Below the pieces are notes generated by a model, which was given only the letters and a program-made list of their open reading frames with translations, did not search any database and was not told the DNA's origin. A DNA stretch of 64,000 bases from Cupriavidus pauculus (lineage in GTDB: Bacteria; Pseudomonadota; Gammaproteobacteria; Burkholderiales; Burkholderiaceae): positions 62,001 through 126,000 of the forward strand of contig NZ_VZOW01000012.1 in NCBI RefSeq assembly GCF_008801835.1. The letters are read 5' to 3'. Shown one piece after another: positions 21,981 through 29,502 of this stretch. Position numbers and translations under genes: made by a program. Positions within the stretch are counted from its first letter, which is position 1. Every line of letters starts with the position of its first letter.

Positions 21981-22544
21981 CGACCCGACCTCATTTATCG
22001 TTCTGTGTTCGTGCGAGGCGGCACTCGGGCCGAAGCCCGCTCCACCCCCTCTACGAATCTAACCGAGAACGCTTTCCGGTCTCGTTGCTCTCTCCCAACA
22101 CCCCACTACTGGTGGGAGCCGATGAGAGAGCGACGGGCCGCGACACGGTGCCACGGCTTTTTTTGCTAGTGCCCTCCCGGAACGCCTTGTCGAGAGCATC
22201 AAAAAGCACCCTCCCCCGCAAGGGGCCTGAGCAGAGTGCCGGACCGGGGCACGCCGCGCATCTTCGCGCCATGGGATATGGGAGCTATCGGGTGAGAGGC
22301 ATGTCCCTTGCCGGCTAGGAGCGGACACTTGCGAACCTGTTCCGGAAGCGGACATTCAGAGTACTGATGACTCGCCCCACTGCAGGGCCCGGCGCTCCAA
22401 TCTGGAGACGCCAGGGACCGTGGTAAGCGCCTCCTCTTAGTGGGCGTCGTAAGATGTCACCCATCTGTGATACATCTGCATGCCTACATGCAGCAACCGT
22501 ACAGGGTATGGCACGCTACCGGACTGACTGCAGATCGCTCGCGA
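21981..22544. other. Gene-poor interior of the tRNA-Val insertion
   Basis: No supported gene was found. A 73-codon minus frame at 22051-22272 contains RVLFDALDKAFREGTSKK, which looks protein-like but matches nothing I recognise; it may be a gene fragment. At about 22318-22362 the motif AGCGGACA occurs twice about 26 bp apart (AGCGGACACTT and AGCGGACATTC), possibly a remnant of a repetitive element. The rest appears degenerate, with mixed composition. Confidence 0.35.
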
Positions 22545-22697
22545 CTAGCCAATCTCAAAGCTCCTGTACTGCGCCTGAGGCGTGGTGTTGTGGAGACTGA
22601 CCGTCGTCGTCTTGCCATTGTCAGGTCGCAATGGAAACTGGGAGCCACAGCCGGCAAGCGCCGCTGCGGCCAGTAGGGGAAACAAGTAATGTTGCAT
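22545..22697 (-). CDS. Small predicted lipoprotein, possibly truncated
   Basis: A 50-residue frame from MQHYLFPLLAAAALAGCGSQ. A short signal with lipobox LAGC (Cys 17) is clear. The mature part (FPLRPDNGKTTTVSLHNTTP) is only 34 residues, so the gene could be truncated or a real small lipoprotein. It is 35 bp downstream of the membrane-protein gene and may be co-transcribed. Function unknown. Confidence 0.5.
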   Translation of the reverse strand: MQHYLFPLLAAAALAGCGSQFPLRPDNGKTTTVSLHNTTPQAQYRSFEIG

Positions 22698-22732
22698 CGG
22701 TCTTGGGTAGTGGTGAAGGTGCCGGCGATGCA

Positions 22733-23128
22733 TTACAGCTTCGCCATCGCAAACAGCACCACAGCGGCAATCGGTGTGGAAACCAGCGATATCAACGCGC
22801 TTTGCTTAAGCGTTGCCTTCAGCATGACCACAAAGCCCATAGAGAACGCCACGAACGTGACGACCGATCCGGCAAGCGTGGAAAGCGTGGAAATCGATCC
22901 GCCAGTCAGCTTGGCAAACATCGCTGCCGCAATCGCATTGAAGAGAATTGCCACGAGCACTGCCTTGAGCGATTCGATGACGGTGGGATCGTTACCCGTG
23001 GCCATGCGCGCCACGATCTTGACCACGAATCCGATCACCACACTGGCAACCACCATGGCGATGGTGACCTTGGCCGGCAGCAGCATCGCGAGGAAGATAA
23101 ATCCGGCAATCAGCAGAAGAAGGACCAT
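22733..23128 (-). CDS. Hypothetical small integral membrane protein
   Basis: A 131-residue, highly hydrophobic protein with four predicted membrane segments: residues 2-30 (LLLLIAGFIFLAMLLP), about 52-75, 80-105 and 110-130. No family recognised and no conserved catalytic motif. Start codon at 23128 has only a weak ribosome site. It belongs to the insertion between the two tRNA-end copies and precedes the small lipoprotein on the same strand. Confidence 0.6.
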   Translation of the reverse strand: MVLLLLIAGFIFLAMLLPAKVTIAMVVASVVIGFVVKIVARMATGNDPTVIESLKAVLVAILFNAIAAAMFAKLTGGSISTLSTLAGSVVTFVAFSMGFVVMLKATLKQSALISLVSTPIAAVVLFAMAKL

Positions 23129-23280
23129 CGTTGGAATCCCGTCAGGAAAAAAGCAGGCAGCACGCTAGCATGACGGCCGGAAACGTGGATGGTCGGCGTA
23201 GTGGGGTGTGTGGAAGTGATACACCCTCTGATGGAGGGTTGTGGGGGTGAAAGCGCAAATGCCTGCCATTCAAGGCGGAT

Positions 23281-23340
23281 TGTCACGTCTCACAGTTGTT
23301 GAGTTCTGTCTCACAGTTAGTGCGTTGGATTCTCAAAGTT
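23281..23340. repeat. Three iterated repeats resembling an IS21-family terminus
   Basis: TCTCACAGTT at 23288-23297 and 23309-23318 and TCTCAAAGTT at 23331-23340, spaced 21 and 22 bp, with a preceding TG at 23281. Multiple spaced repeats behind a TG end are typical of IS21-like elements (IstA binding sites). No istA/istB is present, so it would be an orphan end. It lies just inside the probable attR. Confidence 0.5.
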
Positions 23341-23365
23341 AGCTTTTCATGCATCGATTTGGACG

Positions 23366-23380
23366 CTGTACCACCACCAG
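23366..23380 (+). repeat. Probable attR, near-copy of tRNA-Val 3' end
   Basis: CTGTACCACCACCAG differs from the tRNA 3' end (CTGTACCACCCACCAG) by one missing C. It marks the far boundary of a 2.85-kb insertion and is followed directly by a strong terminator that would have served the tRNA before integration. Confidence 0.55.
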
Positions 23381-23408
23381 CTTATAGCCCCCACCACCCT
23401 ACATTGCC

Positions 23409-23444
23409 AAAAAACCCGGACAGCTAACGCTCTCCGGGTTTTTT
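23409..23444. terminator. Bidirectional intrinsic terminator
   Basis: AAAAAACCCGGA pairs with TCCGGGTTTTTT around a 12-nt loop. A and T tracts flank the stem, so it can act on both strands. Confidence 0.85.
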
Positions 23445-23471
23445 GTCGTCCATCTCCTACCGAGCACCACT

Positions 23472-23491
23472 GGCCGCCCGTTCGGGCGGCC
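23472..23491 (-). terminator. GC hairpin just past the rhodanese gene
   Basis: A perfect 8-bp stem GGCCGCCC/GGGCGGCC with loop GTTC lies 13 bp after the stop codon. No T-tract follows on the minus strand; the stronger terminator at 23409-23444 lies beyond it. Confidence 0.4.
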
Positions 23492-23504
23492 TTGCCAAAC
23501 GCCC

Positions 23505-25106
23505 TCACACCACCTCAAAGAAATGCGTCCGATCGCGATCCAGTTGGGCGATCAGGCCGAATTCCCAGTCGAGGTAGGCCTGCATGGCGGCGGCGGCGTT
23601 GTCGGTGCCTTCATAGGGGCGGCGATAGCGGTCAGTGCGCGGGACGGCCAGGCGTGTTTCGCCCTGCTCCACGGGCAGGCCTGCGGCGATCCAGGCGGTG
23701 GTGCCGCCTTCGAGTACGAAGACTTCGGCGGACGTCAGGCGTTTCAGGTCGTCCGCCGCAAAGCGCGCCAGCAGGCTCGATCCGCAGGTCAGTACATAGC
23801 GGCTGGCAGGAGGGATCGCGCACAGCGCTTGCGGCAGTTGGGCGCGAATCGCGAACCATGCGCCGGGGACATGGGCTTTGACGTAGTTTGCGCTGGCGGT
23901 CACGTCGATCACGGCGACGTCGCCCTGCTTGAGCCATTCGGCAAGCGTCGATGGCGCGACGGTGTCGACGGGAGGCGTCGCCGGTCTGTCCGGCTCGGGA
24001 TTTCCGCGCTCGCTACGCAGCGCGTCGGCAACCGGTTCCACCACATACACTTCCCAGCCCATCTGCGCGAGCCACGATGCGCTCATGTTGGCGCGCACGT
24101 CGTCGTCATCGGTCAGCACGATGCGTGCGCCGCGCACGGGCGCCTGATGGTCGGTTTCCTGCACCAACTGGCCGCCGGGTGCGCTGGCGAATCCTGCCAG
24201 ATGACCTGCGGCGTATTCCTCTGGCGTACGCACATCGAAGCGATATACGGTGCGTCCGGGCGCCTCCAGCGATGCCAGTGCGTCCAGCGCGATACGGCGC
24301 ACGCCCGCGCGTTCGGCGATGGCCCTAGCGCCCTCGCGTGCCGCAGCGCGATGCGCCGCGCTCACCTCGGCCGGGGCGCGACGGTCGGCGCCGTGCGACA
24401 GCGTTTGCCCGGCCAGCGTCCAGCCGATCGTGCCGTTGCGCAACGCAGCCACTGGGTTCGGGATCCCGGCGTTGATCAGCGACTGGGTGCCGATAATGCT
24501 GCGCGTGCGGCCCGCGCAATTGACCACCACCTGCGTCTTTGGGTCGGGAGCCAGTTCGCGGATGCGCAGCACCAGTTCGGCGCCGGGCACGCTGGTCGAC
24601 GTCGGAATATTCATGGTCTGATATTCATCGAAGCGGCGCGCGTCCACGATCACCACATCCGCCTTGCGGTCGATCAGCGCCTGCACTTCGGGCGCCGAGA
24701 GCGACGGCGTATGACGCCGCGCTTCCACCAGCTCGCCGAACGATTTGCTTGGCACATTGACGTCGCGGAACACTTCGCCGCCCGCGGCGATCCATGCATC
24801 GAGCCCGCCGTCCAGCAGCGATACGTCGGTATAGCCCAGCGCGCGCAGCTTGTTCGCCGCGCGCGGCGCAAGGTCCTCGCCGTCGTGCACGCCGTACACC
24901 ACGATGCGCGTGTCGCGGCGCGGGATGCGGCGCCACGCTTCGAGCTCGAGCTTGGACAACGGAAAGTTTGCGGCCCACAGCGGATGCGCCTGTGCGAACG
25001 GGTCTTCCTCGCGCACATCGATCAGCGCGATTTCGGTGCGATCGAGCAGCGCCTGGCGCACCGCCAGGCTGGTCGTCTTCGGGAACGAGTGAGTGGCTTC
25101 AGTCAT
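23505..25106 (-). CDS. Four-domain rhodanese (sulfurtransferase) protein
   Basis: 533 residues made of four rhodanese modules, roughly 10-115, 133-235, 265-365 and 385-475. Each has the module opening (ALIDVREEDPF, VIVDARRFDEY, YRFDVRTPEEY, AVIDVTASANY). A catalytic-loop cysteine is present in module 2 (NCAGRTRS, C197) and module 4 (TCGSSLLAR, C441). Modules 1 (VVYGVHDGED) and 3 (IVLTDDDDVRA) lack it and are probably inactive or structural. Rhodaneses move sulfane sulfur between thiols, cyanide or sulfite. The start overlaps the thiol dioxygenase stop by 4 bp, so the two are translationally coupled and likely act on the same sulfur stream. Cytosolic (no signal peptide). Confidence 0.9.
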   Translation of the reverse strand: MTEATHSFPKTTSLAVRQALLDRTEIALIDVREEDPFAQAHPLWAANFPLSKLELEAWRRIPRRDTRIVVYGVHDGEDLAPRAANKLRALGYTDVSLLDGGLDAWIAAGGEVFRDVNVPSKSFGELVEARRHTPSLSAPEVQALIDRKADVVIVDARRFDEYQTMNIPTSTSVPGAELVLRIRELAPDPKTQVVVNCAGRTRSIIGTQSLINAGIPNPVAALRNGTIGWTLAGQTLSHGADRRAPAEVSAAHRAAAREGARAIAERAGVRRIALDALASLEAPGRTVYRFDVRTPEEYAAGHLAGFASAPGGQLVQETDHQAPVRGARIVLTDDDDVRANMSASWLAQMGWEVYVVEPVADALRSERGNPEPDRPATPPVDTVAPSTLAEWLKQGDVAVIDVTASANYVKAHVPGAWFAIRAQLPQALCAIPPASRYVLTCGSSLLARFAADDLKRLTSAEVFVLEGGTTAWIAAGLPVEQGETRLAVPRTDRYRRPYEGTDNAAAAMQAYLDWEFGLIAQLDRDRTHFFEVV

Positions 25107-25726
25107 GGCGCAGCGACGGGATCTTTCGAGCGATCCCAGAGATTGGGCAACGTGGAATTGGAATAGCCGGAGATGAACGACTTGCTGCCGCCGGCTTCCG
25201 GATAGACATGGCGACGCACGGCGCCAATATTTGCGCCGTACACGTGGATGCTGATCGATACGCGATCGTCGAAGGCGTTGTGCACGCGGTGGATATCGCC
25301 CACCGTCGGGGACACCGCTTCCACATGCCCGGGCTCCAGCCGCACCGCATCGCCCGCGGGACGCGGTACGCCTTCGGCGTCGATCGCATAGGGCTGCGAA
25401 TATTCGGCGCCGCGCAACATGCCGATCAGCCCCCAGACCGTATGGTCGTGAATCGGCGTGCGTTGTCCCGGCCCCCAGACAAAACTGACGATCGAAAACC
25501 GCTCGGCGGAATCGCAGTGCAACAGCATCTGCTGGTAGAACTCGGGATGCGGTTGCGCGTAGGCGTCGGGCAACCAGTCGTCGCGCGATACCAGCTTGGC
25601 CAGCAGCTTGCCGCCGTGGTCAAGAATGCGCGCTTCGTCCGGCTGCTGGTCCAGCAACGCGGAAAACGCCGTGATGAAATCGCGCAGCGGCGTCAGCGCG
25701 CGCGCAGCTTCAGGCTGATCAGCCAT
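25103..25726 (-). CDS. Cysteine dioxygenase-family thiol dioxygenase
   Basis: A 207-residue cupin. The iron site reads GPGQRTPIHDHTVWGLIG, giving H93 and H95, with the third histidine probably H146 in GDIHRVHN. The position of the mammalian Cys-Tyr crosslink cysteine is Gly (GLIGMLRG), as in bacterial enzymes. Family members oxidise cysteine or 3-mercaptopropionate to the sulfinate with O2. It is coupled to the multi-rhodanese gene and lies 130 bp after the SfnB-like gene. Whether the substrate is cysteine, 3-mercaptopropionate or another thiol cannot be decided from sequence alone. Confidence 0.88.
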   Translation of the reverse strand: MADQPEAARALTPLRDFITAFSALLDQQPDEARILDHGGKLLAKLVSRDDWLPDAYAQPHPEFYQQMLLHCDSAERFSIVSFVWGPGQRTPIHDHTVWGLIGMLRGAEYSQPYAIDAEGVPRPAGDAVRLEPGHVEAVSPTVGDIHRVHNAFDDRVSISIHVYGANIGAVRRHVYPEAGGSKSFISGYSNSTLPNLWDRSKDPVAAP

Positions 25727-25856
25727 GGTTGTCTCCAGATATGTTCGGCCGTCTATGTGGGCTACTTCCGGGCGGCTTGCGGACGACTTGCCAGCCGCCG
25801 TCCGCGCGGCGAATCGCCGATAACCATAGCACGAAGCCGGCGCCGCCGTGGACGGC

Positions 25857-27065
25857 TCAGATGCCCAATGCCGCGCGGCCCGCGGCGGTCAGGATGGAAT
25901 CGTTCTGCGGCGTATGGATGCGGCTGCAAAGCACGTCGCGATAGTGGCGTTCCAGCGGATTGTTGCGGCTCAGGCCGTGGTTGCCCGACAGCTGCAACGC
26001 CAGTTCGAGCGTGCGGATCGCGTTCGACGTCACGGTGTACTTCACCAGTCCGCTGTCGGTGGATGATGGCGGCGCGCCGGCGTCGGCGCGCGCGGCGGCA
26101 TCGTCCAGCAGGATCTGGTTGGTGCGCAGCAACGCCGTCATTTCGCCGATCGATTCCTGCACGCGCGGCAGCGTGGCCAGCGGCTTGCCGAGACTGCCGG
26201 GCACGCGCTCGCGCGTGAACTGCACGATCCAGTCGAACCCCGCGCGCGCCACCGCATCGTAGAGCGTGCCGAGCAACGTCACCATCCACGCCTGCTGGTC
26301 GGCATTGGCGTCGATGTCGGCCTGGCTGGCGCCGGCCGGTGCCCACGCCGACGGCGGCCGGATATCGACGGCGTTTTCGAACGGGATCCAGACGTCCTCG
26401 AACACGGTCTCGTGGCTGCCCGATGCGCGCAGTCCAAGATGATTCCAGCTTTCGATCACGCGGATGCCGTCCGACCCGACTTCATCCCGTGGCACGAGGA
26501 ATACACCGACACGCGGTTGCGGCTCGTGCGTGCGCGCCCATACGGCCAGCCAGCGCAGCGCCGGAATGCCGGTGGTGTAGAGCTTGTGCCCGCGAATCCG
26601 CCAGCGGTCGCCCACGCGCGTGGCGACCGTCTCCGGCAGCCCGCCGCGCGCCGGCGACCCGAGTTCGGGCTCCACGCGTAGCGAATTGATCAGCGCGCCG
26701 TCCTCCACCGCGCTCTGGAACACCAGCCGCTGCAGCGTATCGGGCCAATGCGAATCGGCACGCCCGATCGCGCGGTGCTGCAGATACGTCATCGTCAATA
26801 CCAGCGCGGTCGCCGCATCGCCACGTGCAATCGCGCCGATGATCTGGCGCGCCTGCGCAAGCCCGGCACCGCCGCCGCCATGCCCGGCCGGCACCACCTG
26901 CGCCACCAGCCCGTAGGCATGCAACTGCGCGAAGTTCTCGTGAGCAAAGCTGCCGCTGGCGTCATGCGCGGCCGCGGTGGCGGCAAACCGCGCTGCCAGG
27001 TCGGCCAGCACCTCGGACAAGCGCGCCGCGGGCGTCGGCAGGCGATGCAGGGATGACGAAGACAT
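25857..27065 (-). CDS. Acyl-CoA dehydrogenase-fold flavoprotein, SfnB/DszC-like
   Basis: 402 residues from MSSSSLHRLPTP. Three acyl-CoA dehydrogenase-type domains are seen: an N-terminal helical part (LPAGHGG-like VVPAGHGGGGAGL), a middle part with RIRGHKLYTTGIPALRWLAVWA and SWNHLGLRASGSHETVFEDV, and a C-terminal helical part. The acyl-CoA dehydrogenase catalytic glutamate context is not seen; the C-terminal region reads GNHGLSRNNPLERHYRDV, as in the flavin-dependent monooxygenases SfnB, DszC and relatives. It is therefore more likely an FMN/FAD monooxygenase on a sulfur compound than a fatty acyl-CoA dehydrogenase. It heads the minus-strand sulfur unit, divergent from the LLM monooxygenase. 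The start at 27065 was chosen because the longer frame runs into the divergent gene. Confidence 0.82.
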   Translation of the reverse strand: MSSSSLHRLPTPAARLSEVLADLAARFAATAAAHDASGSFAHENFAQLHAYGLVAQVVPAGHGGGGAGLAQARQIIGAIARGDAATALVLTMTYLQHRAIGRADSHWPDTLQRLVFQSAVEDGALINSLRVEPELGSPARGGLPETVATRVGDRWRIRGHKLYTTGIPALRWLAVWARTHEPQPRVGVFLVPRDEVGSDGIRVIESWNHLGLRASGSHETVFEDVWIPFENAVDIRPPSAWAPAGASQADIDANADQQAWMVTLLGTLYDAVARAGFDWIVQFTRERVPGSLGKPLATLPRVQESIGEMTALLRTNQILLDDAAARADAGAPPSSTDSGLVKYTVTSNAIRTLELALQLSGNHGLSRNNPLERHYRDVLCSRIHTPQNDSILTAAGRAALGI

Positions 27066-27311
27066 GGAATTCCTTCGAAAGGCGGATAAGTCGCCGCATA
27101 GCGTACCGCCGCGCCCCGCTGCGTCGAACGACGCATATCGCATATCGAGCAACGGTTTTAGCGCATAAGGTGCCGCGTTTTTATTCGTTTGGCCGCACGC
27201 TTGCGCGGCGTACGTTGCGTGCTTCGGCCCGGCGCACTGCCGCCAGCATCCATCGCGAACCCAACGCGACCGCACCGCGAACGAATTGCGAACGAACCAG
27301 GAGAACCGAGT
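27066..27311. promoter_or_regulatory. Divergent promoter region of the organosulfur units
   Basis: 246 bp between two divergent operons. AT content rises at 27130-27190. A direct repeat CATATCG-CATATCG lies at about 27134-27147, and TTTTAGCGCATAAGG near 27155. A CysB- or LysR-type activator could bind here, but no clear T-N11-A palindrome was fixed. No promoter hexamers are confidently placed. Confidence 0.4.
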
Positions 27312-28403
27312 ATGAGCGTCGACTTCATCGGCATGATCCAGTCCCAGAAACAGTCCGAAATCCATCCGCCGTCCGGCCCGGTGATCGATCGCGACTACGT
27401 GCGCGCTTTTGCGCAGGCGCACGAAGCGGCCGGCTTCGATCGCATTCTGGTGCCGCATCACTCCACCGGCCCGTCGGCCACGCTGACGATCTCCTACGCG
27501 GCAGCCGTGACCGAGCGCATCCATTTCATGCTGGCCCATCGGCCCGGTTTCACCGCGCCGACGCTGGCCGCACGGCAGATCGCCACGCTCGACCAGTTCA
27601 GCGGCGGCAGGCTCGGCGTGCATTTCATCTCGGGCGGATCGGACGACGAGCAACGGCGCGACGGCGATTATCTCGATCACGACCAGCGCTACGCGCGCAC
27701 CGACGAATACCTGGGCATCCTGCGGCGCATCTGGACCGAAGCCGAGCCCTTCGATCACGAAGGCCAGTTCTACCGCTTCCAGCGCGGCTTTTCCGAAGTC
27801 AAACCCGCGCAACAGCCGCACGTGCCGATCTATTTCGGCGGCGCATCGGACGCGGCCACCGCGGTGGCCGGCAAGCACGCCGATGTCTACGCGCTATGGG
27901 GCGAATCGCTCGATCAGGTGCGCGAGCTGACCACGCGCGTGCGCGCAGAGGCCGCGCGACACGGCCGCGAGGTGCGCTTCTCGGTGTCGTTCCGCCCGGT
28001 GCTGGCCGATACCGAGGAAAAGGCATGGCAGCGCGCCGACGAGATCCTCGAACGGACGCGCGCACTGCGCGTGCAGGCCGGTTATAGCCGTGGCGGACCG
28101 CAGCAAAGCGAAGGTGCCCGACGGCTGCTGGCGGCGGCGGACAAGGGCGATCGCGTCGATCAGCGCCTGTGGACGGCCATCGCGCGCGAGACCGGCGGAC
28201 GCTCCAATTCCACCGGGCTGGTCGGCACGCCCGAGCAAGTGGCCGACGCGCTGCTGGCCTATTACGAGCTGGGTGTCACCACGTTCCTGATCCGTGGCTT
28301 CGATCCGCTCGAAGACGCGATCGACTATGGCCGCGAGCTGATTCCGCGCGTGCGGGAACTGGTCGCGCAGCGCGATGCGCAAACACACCGCCGCGCCGCG
28401 TGA
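27312..28403 (+). CDS. LLM-class FMNH2-dependent sulfonate monooxygenase, SsuD-like
   Basis: 363 residues, the length of the SsuD/MsuD group. Characteristic stretches: FAQAHEAAGFDRILVPHHS near residue 32, LAHRPGFTAPTLAARQIATLD near residue 76, SGGRLGVHFISGGSDDEQRRDGD near residue 97, and PIYFGGASDAATAVAGKHADVYALWG near residue 172. SsuD relatives cleave C-S bonds of alkanesulfonates using reduced FMN from a partner reductase; no reductase gene is in this cluster. The start has AGGAGA 10 nt upstream. It is the first gene of the plus-strand unit with the importer and cytochrome c. Confidence 0.88.
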   Translation: MSVDFIGMIQSQKQSEIHPPSGPVIDRDYVRAFAQAHEAAGFDRILVPHHSTGPSATLTISYAAAVTERIHFMLAHRPGFTAPTLAARQIATLDQFSGGRLGVHFISGGSDDEQRRDGDYLDHDQRYARTDEYLGILRRIWTEAEPFDHEGQFYRFQRGFSEVKPAQQPHVPIYFGGASDAATAVAGKHADVYALWGESLDQVRELTTRVRAEAARHGREVRFSVSFRPVLADTEEKAWQRADEILERTRALRVQAGYSRGGPQQSEGARRLLAAADKGDRVDQRLWTAIARETGGRSNSTGLVGTPEQVADALLAYYELGVTTFLIRGFDPLEDAIDYGRELIPRVRELVAQRDAQTHRRAA

Positions 28404-28473
28404 CGCCACCGCGCCGGCATAGCGTCCATCCACCGGCGCCCGATACGAAAAACACAACGGGAAACGGGAAATC

Positions 28474-29487
28474 ATGAGCCAAGACACCTTCAAACCCAAC
28501 ACGCGCCGCCGCGACGTCCTGCGGCTGGCGGGCGCCGCGACGATTGCCGCGCCGGCGCTGATTTTGGGCCGCCAGGCGTGGTCCGCGCCGCGCAAGCTGA
28601 CGTTTGCCTGGAACCAGAATTCGTTCTGCCTCACGCCGATCGTGGTGGCGCAGGAAAAAGGCTTCTTCGAAAAGAACGGCCTGCAGGTCGACCTGATCAA
28701 CTACAGCGGATCAACCGATCAGTTGCTCGAATCGATCGCCACGGGCAAGGCGGACGCGGCGGTCGGCATGATTCATCGCTGGCTCAAGCCGCTGGAAGCC
28801 GGCTTCGATGTGAAGATCATCGGCAGCTCCCATGGCGGCTGCGTGCGCCTGGTCGGATCGAAGGCCGCCGGCGTGACGAACCTGCAGGCGCTCAAGGGCA
28901 AGACGGTCGGCGTCAGCGACCTTGCGGCGCCCGGCAAGCATTTCTTCACGATCCTGCTGGCCAAGAACGGCATCGATCCCGATCGTGACATTACGTGGCG
29001 CCAGTATCCGGCCGACCTGCTCGGCATCGCGGTCGACAAGGGCGAGATCCAGGCGATTGCCGACGGCGATCCCAATCTCTATCTGCTGGAAAAACGCACG
29101 AACGGCGCTTACGTCGAGCTGGCCACCAACCTGAGCGGCGAATACGCGCGCAAGGTGTGCTGCGTGATTGGCGCGCGCGGCGAACTGGTGCGCAACGATC
29201 GCCCCGCTGCCGCGGCGCTGGCGCGTTCGATCGTGCAGGCCACCGACTACGTCAACGAAAACCCCAACGAGGCGGCCAAGGTGTTCGCCAAGTATTTGCC
29301 CAAGATCAGCGTCGACGATCTGCGCAAGCTGTATGCGTCGCTGACCTACACGCACCACCCTACCGGCGTCGACCTGCAGGAGGAAATCGCGTTCTATGCC
29401 GGCGATTTCCAGCGCATCGGCGTGCTCAAGAAATCTACCGACACCCGGCGACTGGCGCAGCATGTCTACGCCAATGTGCTGGGCTGA
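28474..29487 (+). CDS. Sulfonate/taurine-type ABC transporter substrate-binding protein
   Basis: 337 residues. The N-terminus has a Tat-type signal (TRRRDVLRLAGAATIAAPAL, residues 10-29), so the protein is probably exported folded. The mature part is SsuA/THI5-like: VVAQEKGFFEKNGLQVDLINY, SGSTDQLLESIATGKADAAVG near residue 79, and ALKGKTVGVSDLAAPGKHFF near residue 137. It lies 70 bp after the LLM gene and 15 bp before the permease gene. The ligand is probably a small organosulfur compound, by context. Confidence 0.88.
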   Translation: MSQDTFKPNTRRRDVLRLAGAATIAAPALILGRQAWSAPRKLTFAWNQNSFCLTPIVVAQEKGFFEKNGLQVDLINYSGSTDQLLESIATGKADAAVGMIHRWLKPLEAGFDVKIIGSSHGGCVRLVGSKAAGVTNLQALKGKTVGVSDLAAPGKHFFTILLAKNGIDPDRDITWRQYPADLLGIAVDKGEIQAIADGDPNLYLLEKRTNGAYVELATNLSGEYARKVCCVIGARGELVRNDRPAAAALARSIVQATDYVNENPNEAAKVFAKYLPKISVDDLRKLYASLTYTHHPTGVDLQEEIAFYAGDFQRIGVLKKSTDTRRLAQHVYANVLG

Positions 29488-29502
29488 TACCGGAGCATCG
29501 CA

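Noticed and set aside
22051..22272. Minus-strand 73-codon frame as a real gene
   Set aside because: No ribosome site, no family, biased composition. Kept only as a remark on the gap.
22318..22362. AGCGGACA direct repeats as an IS end
   Set aside because: Two short imperfect copies with no terminal inverted partner or transposase; too weak to call.
27066..27878. Upstream extension of the SfnB-like frame
   Set aside because: It overlaps the divergent LLM gene and the intergenic promoter; family N-terminus begins at 27065.
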